Source: Coriobacteriia bacterium
GTDB lineage: Bacteria > Actinomycetota > Coriobacteriia > Anaerosomatales > SLCP01
NCBI GenBank assembly: GCA_007125735.1
Contig: SLCP01000181.1
Span: forward strand, 1-5,191
Direction of reading: 5' to 3'
Length of the DNA stretch: 5,191 nt
Shown here: in pieces, positions 1 to 3,657 of the stretch
How positions within the stretch are numbered: the stretch's first letter is position 1
Layout: every line of letters begins with the position of its first letter
Program-made: the position numbers and the translations under genes
Notes under the pieces: generated by a model
Told to the model about the DNA's origin: nothing
The model's database searches: none
What the model saw: only the letters and a program-made list of their open reading frames with translations

Positions 1-175
1 CGCCGAGGTGCTCCTCGTACGAGCCGACGCGTTCGACGAGGCAGGGTTGCACGAGCGCGCCGATCACGAACGTGTCCGAGCGCGCGAGGTCCTCGAGTCC
101 ACCGCCCCCTACGCCGACGGCGAAGACGCTGAGCACGTCGAGCGCATGCTCGCGGACCTCACCGAGGGCGAGTAG
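1..175 (+). CDS. C-terminal fragment of an unrecognised acidic protein (5' end outside window)
   Basis: An open frame enters from the left edge (first full codon at base 2) and stops at TAG 173-175, giving 57 residues with no required start inside the window. The residues are strongly charged: 17 of 57 are Asp or Glu, with many Arg and Ala, and the end reads DAEHVERMLADLTEGE. This looks like a soluble helical C-terminus. The third codon position is almost always G or C, as in the confident genes here, which supports real coding. I do not recognise a family, and no motif or membrane segment is visible. The last 17 bp overlap the 3' end of the lysR gene on the other strand, so the two are convergent. 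A longer listed frame beginning at base 72 in another phase is not favoured, because it runs antisense through lysR. Confidence 0.6.
   Translation, partial: AEVLLVRADAFDEAGLHERADHERVRAREVLESTAPYADGEDAEHVERMLADLTEGE
149..172. terminator. Small stem-loop across the convergent gene overlap
   Basis: CTCGC (149-153) pairs with GCGAG (168-172), and CCTC (157-160) pairs with GAGG (164-167). This leaves a 3-base loop (161-163) and a 3-base bulge (154-156). The structure sits on the 17-bp overlap of the two convergent genes, where no intergenic space exists for a terminator. There is no T-tract on either side, so it is only a weak candidate bidirectional terminator, and GC-rich coding DNA produces such stems by chance. 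Confidence 0.2.
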
Positions 176-1088
176 CCGCATCCTCCCGCTCGGTTGCGGC
201 CTCACGCAAGGCGTCGAGCAGTGCCGCGATGGCGGGGGAGCGGCCGCTGCCTCGACGGATGACCGCGACGATGTGCCGGTTGACATCGCCGCCCGCCAGC
301 CGCCTGAACGCGACCCGGGGATACTCGGCGAACCGCGCGAGCGGAGGGACGAGTGCGATGCCGAGACCTTCCGCGACAGCTGCCAAGATCACCTGGTAGT
401 CGTTCGAGTGCAGGTCGATCCGTGCTTCGAAGCCGGCCTCGGCCGCCAGGCGCACCATGACGTCCATGAAGGGGGAGCCGTCCCGTCCCACGATCCACTG
501 CTCGGCGGCAAGGTCGGAGAGACGCAGCGGACGGCGTGCACGCGCCATCGGGTGGTCCGCCGGTAGGGCGATGTCGAGCCGCTCGGTCATGAGGTGGACG
601 CGCTCGACGCCCGGGTCATCGCGCTCCGGCAGCCTGTCGAACCCGTACGAGAGGATGACGTCGAGCTCCCCGAGCTTGAGGAACGGGATGCTCTCCTCGG
701 GTTCGAGGTCGTTCATCGTGGGCGTGATGCGCGGGTGCCGACGGCGCAGTATCGAGAGCGCGGGCACGAGAAGAGCGCGCGCGGCGGTAGGGAACGCGCA
801 GGTGTGGAGCGGACCGGCGATGCCTGCCGAGATCTCATCGAGGTCGGCACGCGCTTCCTCGAGAGCCGCGAGTACCCGTTCGGTGTGGGCGACGAGGTGC
901 TCGCCGGCGACGGTGACCCGGACTCTTCGGCCAGCTCGCTCGAGGAGCTCCGTTCCCGCTTCGCGTTCGAGCACCGCCATCTGCTGGGAGACCGCGGAAG
1001 GCGAGAGGTAGAGCGCCTCGGCGGCGGCGGTGATGCTGCCGCGCGCGGCGATCTCTCGCAATATGCGGAGCCGGTTGACGTTGAACAT
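159..1088 (-). CDS. LysR-family transcriptional regulator
   Basis: The 309-residue product has the usual LysR length and layout. An N-terminal winged helix-turn-helix covers about residues 1-60; recognition helix region SPSAVSQQMAVLEREAG is at 29-45, and the wing region includes ELLERAGRRVRVT. A long linker helix rich in Leu, Glu and Arg spans about 60-90. A periplasmic-binding-protein-like effector domain follows from about residue 92, with GELDVILSYGF and EGLGIALVPP typical of the LysR substrate fold. It is a cytosolic DNA-binding regulator that normally acts as a tetramer; the effector cannot be predicted. The start (ATG, 1088-1086) is chosen because MFNVNRLRILREIAARGS matches the normal N-terminus of the family. 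No Shine-Dalgarno is visible upstream, where the sequence is AT-rich, so translation may be leaderless or weak. LysR genes often control a divergent neighbour. Here the only divergent candidate is the 33-codon ORF at 1210. The gene ends inside the upstream convergent gene. Confidence 0.95.
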   Translation of the reverse strand: MFNVNRLRILREIAARGSITAAAEALYLSPSAVSQQMAVLEREAGTELLERAGRRVRVTVAGEHLVAHTERVLAALEEARADLDEISAGIAGPLHTCAFPTAARALLVPALSILRRRHPRITPTMNDLEPEESIPFLKLGELDVILSYGFDRLPERDDPGVERVHLMTERLDIALPADHPMARARRPLRLSDLAAEQWIVGRDGSPFMDVMVRLAAEAGFEARIDLHSNDYQVILAAVAEGLGIALVPPLARFAEYPRVAFRRLAGGDVNRHIVAVIRRGSGRSPAIAALLDALREAATEREDAATRPR

Positions 1089-1140
1089 TAAGAATAGCTT
1101 ACAAGAATATCAAGTAACAGGCTATGGAACTAAATGCTGT
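1089..1140. promoter_or_regulatory. AT-rich lysR promoter region with inverted and direct repeats
   Basis: This 52-base stretch has only 17 G or C bases (about 33%), in sharp contrast to the GC-rich genes on both sides. It contains a 19-bp dyad TTAC-N11-GTAA (1099-1117). Further arms ATAGC (1094-1098) and GCTAT (1121-1125) make a longer imperfect inverted repeat. A second small dyad TAAG-N5-CTTA (1089-1101) touches the lysR start codon. The heptamer AAGAATA is repeated directly at 1090 and 1103, 13 bp apart. LysR proteins bind interrupted dyads close to their own start and usually repress themselves, so this is the likely LysR binding site. A weak -10-like GATATT on the - strand (about 1111-1106) has a poor -35 partner. 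The exact promoter is uncertain. Confidence 0.55.
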
Positions 1141-1209
1141 CTGGGCCGACACTGTAGATGATGAGCAGCGGTCGCGTGCTCCCAGACGATCGAAACGGCG
1201 GTGGCGGCG

Positions 1210-1311
1210 ATGTTCTACGACAGCCTCAACGAGCGAGCGGTCTACCCCGGTCGGACGCTCGTCATCGCTCTTGCTGCGATAGCGCTCGCGCTACTCGCCT
1301 CCGCGCTCTGA
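1210..1311 (+). CDS. Possible 33-residue single-span membrane peptide
   Basis: ATG 1210 to TGA 1309-1311 encodes 33 residues: a polar start MFYDSLNERAVYPGR followed by an uninterrupted hydrophobic stretch from residue 16 to 33 made almost only of Leu, Ile, Val and Ala. That is long enough for one membrane helix ending at the C-terminus. It lies in a 305-base gap with no longer gene, divergent from lysR and followed after 15 bases by a strong stem-loop. This order (promoter-like island, short ORF, stem-loop) is what a real small gene would show. Against it: the Shine-Dalgarno is poor (only GGTGG at 1200-1204), an in-frame GTG at 1201 is an alternative start, and I do not recognise a family. 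A frame of this size could be chance. It might also be the remnant of a decayed membrane gene. Confidence 0.35.
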   Translation: MFYDSLNERAVYPGRTLVIALAAIALALLASAL

Positions 1312-1326
1312 CACGTGGTGTTCCTC

Positions 1327-1364
1327 CGGGTCCGCCGTCGGTCCATCCCTCCGGCGGCGGCCCG
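1327..1364. terminator. Strong GC-rich stem-loop between convergent transcription units
   Basis: Bases 1327-1341 pair with 1351-1364 in a 14-bp stem: CGGG, one bulged T (1331), CCGCCG, one T-G wobble, then CGG. The loop is 9 bases (1342-1350). It lies 15 bases after the 33-codon ORF on the + strand and 29 bases after the cheB-cheR stop on the - strand, the expected place for a shared terminator. The + strand sequence after it is pyrimidine-rich but has no true T-run, and the - strand side has none either, so a Rho-independent role is not certain. The wobble pair favours the + strand RNA slightly. Confidence 0.4.
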
Positions 1365-1393
1365 CTCCCTCTCTTCGCACGTTACGCGATGGC

Positions 1394-2851
1394 TCAGCCA
1401 CCCCGCTGGTAGACCCTGCGGCTGCTGTCCACGACCTCGAACAGCCCGTCGACGACCCCGGTCGTCTCGGCGGTTCCAAGCACGAGGAAGCCGCCGGGCT
1501 CAAGAGAGTCGTACGCGGCGGCCAGGGCACTCCGCTGGCTGTGTGTCCGGAGGTAGATCAGCAGATTGCGCATGCTGACGAGGTGCATGTTCGTAAGGGC
1601 TGCATCCGACGTGATGTCGTGGCGCGCGAAGCGGCACGACTCTCTCAGCTCACGGCCGACACGGTATCCGCACTCGTCGCGCTCGAAGAATCGTGCAAGC
1701 CGCTCGGGGGAGACGTCGGCCTCGATCGACGGCGGATAGCGACCCTCTTCTGCGCGAGCGAGCGCCGCGGCGCTGACATCGGTCCCGTACACGATCGCCT
1801 CGCGTGGCCCTCCGGCCCGCTCGGCACATTCGATCGCCGTCATCATGAGCGAGTAGGCCTCCTCGCCGGTCGAGCATCCCGGGACCCACAGGCGGATGCG
1901 CCGTGCCGGGTCGACCTTCTCCAGGACCTCCGGGAACACCGTTTCCGCCAGGACAGAGAAGACCTCGGCGTCTCTGAAGAAGTGCGTCACGGGAATGAGC
2001 ACCTCGCGATGGAGGGCGGCCACCTCCTCCGGTTCGGAACGTGCGAGCTCCAGATACTCACCGAGTGTCGCGGCTCCACGCGCTCTCATGCGGCGGGCGA
2101 TCCTCCGGTCGAGTGTCGACTGCTTGTAGCACCGAAGGTCGAGTCCGGTCGCCGCGTGCAGCACGGTGGCGAGTTCCTCGAGATCCTCGTTTGCTGATGC
2201 GCTCGACAACGCACCGAGCTCCAGAGAGCGACGCGCGAGCCTCGTGAGGCGCGCTGCGATGTCTGCTGCGCTCGTGACCACGTCGGCAACCCTCTCCCGT
2301 GCTTCGCAGCCCGGTTGCTCCTCGGGGCGCAGCGCGTCCCGCTCCGCGAACGTGTCGCCTCCTGCGGCGCGAACGGCCTGCAGACCCGAATGGCCCGCGC
2401 CTTCTGTCGAGGACAGGAGTACTGCGATGGCGGCGGGGCCGAGCCGATCGGCCATGTCGCGGAAGAGGTCGTCTATAGGCGACGTGTGACCCGTGGGATC
2501 GCAGACGCAGGGCGTGAGCTTGAGACCCTCGTCGACGTCGGTGAGCGTGAGCGTGTCGCGCGCGATGTAGACGTGGTCGGGCTTGACCGCCACGGGCGTG
2601 TCGACGAGCACCACCGGCATCGACGCCTCGCGGTCGACGAGTCGCGGAAGAGCGGAGCTCGTATCGGAATCGCACGGATGCTGCACCACGACGAACGCAA
2701 GCTCCGTATCGCCCGGCACCATCCTGAACAGGGAGCGGAGCGAGGTAAGGGCGCCCGGTCCGGCGCCGATGCCTACAATGCGGAGTGTTTCCGGCGCGGG
2801 AGCCGGTGATGCGGTCGGGTGCCCGGGACGGGCCGATGATTCCTCGGACAT
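1394..2851 (-). CDS. CheB-CheR fusion: degenerate methylesterase domain plus CheR methyltransferase domain
   Basis: The 485-residue product fuses two chemotaxis enzyme folds. CheB normally demethylates, and CheR uses S-adenosylmethionine to methylate, glutamates on chemoreceptors. Residues about 23-200 follow CheB: RIVGIGA at 24-30, VVVQH at 54-58, HVYIA at 93-97, PIDDLFRDMAD at 125-135. The catalytic Ser expected in GASxGG is Gly31 and the catalytic Asp expected in GxGxDG is Ala152; only His58 remains. Residues about 221-485 are CheR with intact landmarks: VTHFFRD (288-294), SAM loop WVPGCSTGEEAYS (322-334), YGTD (355-358), RHDI (410-413) and RNLLIYL (428-434). The protein stops just after CheR, unlike the many longer family members with PAS and kinase domains. 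There is no N-terminal response-regulator receiver and no signal peptide. The frame is open to 2947, but the start at 2851 is preferred because it lies about 48 bases after the predicted -10 box; a GGGAG (2870-2866) lies upstream at a long 14-base spacing. The N-terminal 20 residues are Pro/Ala/Ser-rich and probably disordered. It is divergent from tetR. Confidence 0.9.
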   Translation of the reverse strand: MSEESSARPGHPTASPAPAPETLRIVGIGAGPGALTSLRSLFRMVPGDTELAFVVVQHPCDSDTSSALPRLVDREASMPVVLVDTPVAVKPDHVYIARDTLTLTDVDEGLKLTPCVCDPTGHTSPIDDLFRDMADRLGPAAIAVLLSSTEGAGHSGLQAVRAAGGDTFAERDALRPEEQPGCEARERVADVVTSAADIAARLTRLARRSLELGALSSASANEDLEELATVLHAATGLDLRCYKQSTLDRRIARRMRARGAATLGEYLELARSEPEEVAALHREVLIPVTHFFRDAEVFSVLAETVFPEVLEKVDPARRIRLWVPGCSTGEEAYSLMMTAIECAERAGGPREAIVYGTDVSAAALARAEEGRYPPSIEADVSPERLARFFERDECGYRVGRELRESCRFARHDITSDAALTNMHLVSMRNLLIYLRTHSQRSALAAAYDSLEPGGFLVLGTAETTGVVDGLFEVVDSSRRVYQRGG

Positions 2852-2905
2852 GGCGTCGTCAGGCGCTCCCGTCGGCTCAGCAGTGCACGGTACGTGCGCC
2901 CCACC

Positions 2906-2934
2906 AGTATAGCCGCGCTCCACACGATTGACGG
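2906..2934 (-). promoter_or_regulatory. Predicted promoter of the cheB-cheR fusion gene
   Basis: Read on the - strand, TATACT (2911-2906) matches five of six bases of the sigma70 -10 consensus. It lies 17 bases after a weak -35 CCGTCA (2934-2929). Transcription would begin near 2899, giving a leader of about 48 bases before ATG 2851. This makes the longer upstream start at 2947 unlikely, since it would lie upstream of the promoter. The -35 overlaps the -35 of the tetR promoter on the other strand. Confidence 0.5.
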
Positions 2935-2956
2935 CTGCAGAGGGCATGTCGATACT
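2928..2956 (+). promoter_or_regulatory. Predicted sigma70-type promoter of tetR
   Basis: TTGACG (2928-2933; five of six to the -35 consensus) is followed by an exact 17-base spacer and GATACT (2951-2956; four of six to the -10 consensus). Transcription would begin near 2963, leaving a leader of about 46 bases to ATG 3009. The -10 overlaps the left arm of the 2952-2988 inverted repeat, a classic layout for autorepression. Frames that would start tetR at 2928 or 2946 fall inside this promoter. Confidence 0.6.
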
Positions 2957-2988
2957 GGAAACCGAGATTCACAGACGTTTCCGAATAT
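2952..2988. promoter_or_regulatory. Probable TetR operator (long inverted repeat)
   Basis: The left arm ATACTGGAAAC (2952-2962) mirrors the right arm GTTTCCGAATAT (2977-2988). The inner six bases, GGAAAC and GTTTCC, match perfectly across a 14-base centre. The outer ATACT/ATATTC parts match with one substitution and one extra base. The repeat covers the tetR -10 box, the predicted start point and the early leader, so a bound repressor would block RNA polymerase. TetR proteins bind such dyads as dimers or dimer pairs next to their own gene. That this TetR binds here is inferred from position and symmetry. Confidence 0.55.
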
Positions 2989-2994
2989 GCGACC

Positions 2995-3001
2995 GAGAGG
3001 G
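2995..3001 (+). promoter_or_regulatory. Ribosome binding site that fixes the tetR start
   Basis: GAGAGGG at 2995-3001 is a good Shine-Dalgarno match placed 7 bases before ATG 3009. No similar site precedes the in-frame upstream starts at 2928 and 2946. Confidence 0.6.
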
Positions 3002-3008
3002 CCCTCGC

Positions 3009-3548
3009 ATGCCCGTGAGCAAGGAAGACATCGCCGCGAGCTTCCGCACGCAGCTCGAGCGCTTCGGCTATCGGAAGACCTCGGTCGAGGACGTCGCCCG
3101 CGATCTGCACATCTCCAAGAAGACCATCTACGTCCATTTTGGAAGCAAAGAGGAGATGTTCCGGCATGTCGTACGGCAGATGGCCGAGGAAGAGAAGGCC
3201 CGCATCGCCGCGCAACTCGCGGACCGCGACACCTGCTGGGAGAAGATCGAGGGCCTCGTCGGCCTTATCTTCCGCGTGACACGCGAGTGGTGGCGGGAGA
3301 ACAGGGAGAGCGAGTTCGTCGAGCGCTACGAGATCGGGGAGCGCGTGTTCCTCGAAGCGTACTCGGAGTTGATCGCTGAGTGGGTTCGCTCGGGCGTCGA
3401 ACGCGGCGAGTTCGACGTGGAATCAACCAAGCTGACCGTCGTGTTCATCGGCGGCATCATCCTGGCCGGCACGCGGCTGCTGCGCGACGACGCGGAGGCT
3501 TCCCCCGAGGCAGCGGTGATCGACGCCATACGCAAGCTGCTCACGTAG
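3009..3548 (+). CDS. TetR-family transcriptional repressor
   Basis: With the start at ATG 3009 the product has 179 residues, slightly short but normal for the family. The N-terminal three-helix DNA-binding domain is clear: FRTQLERFGYRKTSVEDVA at about 12-30 leads into the helix-turn-helix, and HISKKTIYVHFGSKEEMF at 34-51 is the hallmark recognition helix with the Tyr-x-His-Phe turn. The rest is an all-helical ligand and dimerisation domain containing paired Trp (REWWRE) and a hydrophobic helix VVFIGGIILAG near 137-147; the ligand is unknown. The upstream frame extends to 2928, but that extension overlaps the promoter, and the later start has a good ribosome binding site. The gene is divergent from the cheB-cheR fusion and co-oriented with the antiporter gene 109 bases downstream. 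Its own operator is probably the dyad at 2952-2988. The targets beyond itself could be either neighbour; this is inference. Confidence 0.93.
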   Translation: MPVSKEDIAASFRTQLERFGYRKTSVEDVARDLHISKKTIYVHFGSKEEMFRHVVRQMAEEEKARIAAQLADRDTCWEKIEGLVGLIFRVTREWWRENRESEFVERYEIGERVFLEAYSELIAEWVRSGVERGEFDVESTKLTVVFIGGIILAGTRLLRDDAEASPEAAVIDAIRKLLT

Positions 3549-3559
3549 TCCCAACGTCT

Positions 3560-3593
3560 GGTTCCGGGCGCCGGGACGTGCGCCGCCGGTTCC
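3560..3593 (+). terminator. Weak stem-loop after tetR
   Basis: Starting 12 bases past the tetR stop, GGCGC (3567-3571) pairs with GCGCC (3580-3584) around an 8-base loop. The stem can extend by CCG/CGG (3564-3566 with 3587-3589) past a 2-base bulge, then GG/CC (3560-3561 with 3592-3593) past a TT/TT internal loop. There is no following T-run. It could slow or end tetR transcription, but read-through into the antiporter gene is possible. Confidence 0.25.
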
Positions 3594-3599
3594 TTCGCG

Positions 3600-3605
3600 T
3601 ACAAT
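3600..3605 (+). promoter_or_regulatory. Candidate -10 box of the antiporter gene
   Basis: TACAAT (3600-3605) matches five of six bases of the sigma70 -10 consensus. The predicted start near 3612 leaves a leader of about 46 bases before TTG 3658. No convincing -35 is seen 16-18 bases upstream (the position reads CGTGCG), so the promoter may need an activator or be weak. An in-frame ATG at 3604 lies within this box and is therefore unlikely to be the start. Confidence 0.4.
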
Positions 3606-3645
3606 GGGCGCACCGAGCGTCCTGTCATGCCCCACGGCCCTCGCC

Positions 3646-3651
3646 GAGGAG
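3646..3651 (+). promoter_or_regulatory. Ribosome binding site supporting a TTG start
   Basis: GAGGAG at 3646-3651 is a near-perfect Shine-Dalgarno placed 6 bases before TTG 3658. The in-frame ATG at 3604 has no such site, so this element decides the start of the antiporter. Confidence 0.7.
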
Positions 3652-3657
3652 TCGATC

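Noticed and set aside
72..566. 164-codon + strand open frame across the lysR 3' half
   Set aside because: It is antisense to a confident LysR gene, Pro/Ser/Arg-rich without any domain, and conflicts with the better upstream frame ending at 175. Long antisense frames are common in GC-rich DNA.
457..1091. Two + strand open frames (457-1011 and 594-1091) antisense to lysR
   Set aside because: They have low-complexity Arg/Ser/Ala composition, no recognisable domain and no ribosome binding site. They are explained as shadows of the GC-rich lysR gene.
1158..1412. 84-codon + strand frame in the lysR to cheB-cheR gap
   Set aside because: It is Pro/Arg/Gly-rich with no domain, runs through the stem-loop at 1327-1364 and into the 3' end of the fusion gene. 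The 33-codon frame in another phase has a more protein-like composition.
2852..2947. 32-residue N-terminal extension of the CheB-CheR fusion from ATG at 2947
   Set aside because: It would start upstream of the predicted -10 box at 2911-2906, has no ribosome binding site, and adds residues with no family similarity.
2928..3008. 27-residue N-terminal extension of TetR (starts at 2928 or 2946)
   Set aside because: Both starts lie within the predicted promoter, while ATG 3009 has GAGAGGG at good spacing and gives a normal TetR N-terminus.
3560..3593. Direct repeat GGTTCC (3560 and 3588) considered as a second TetR operator
   Set aside because: It resembles GTTTCC in five of six bases, but the copies are direct rather than inverted and are better explained as ends of the weak stem-loop.
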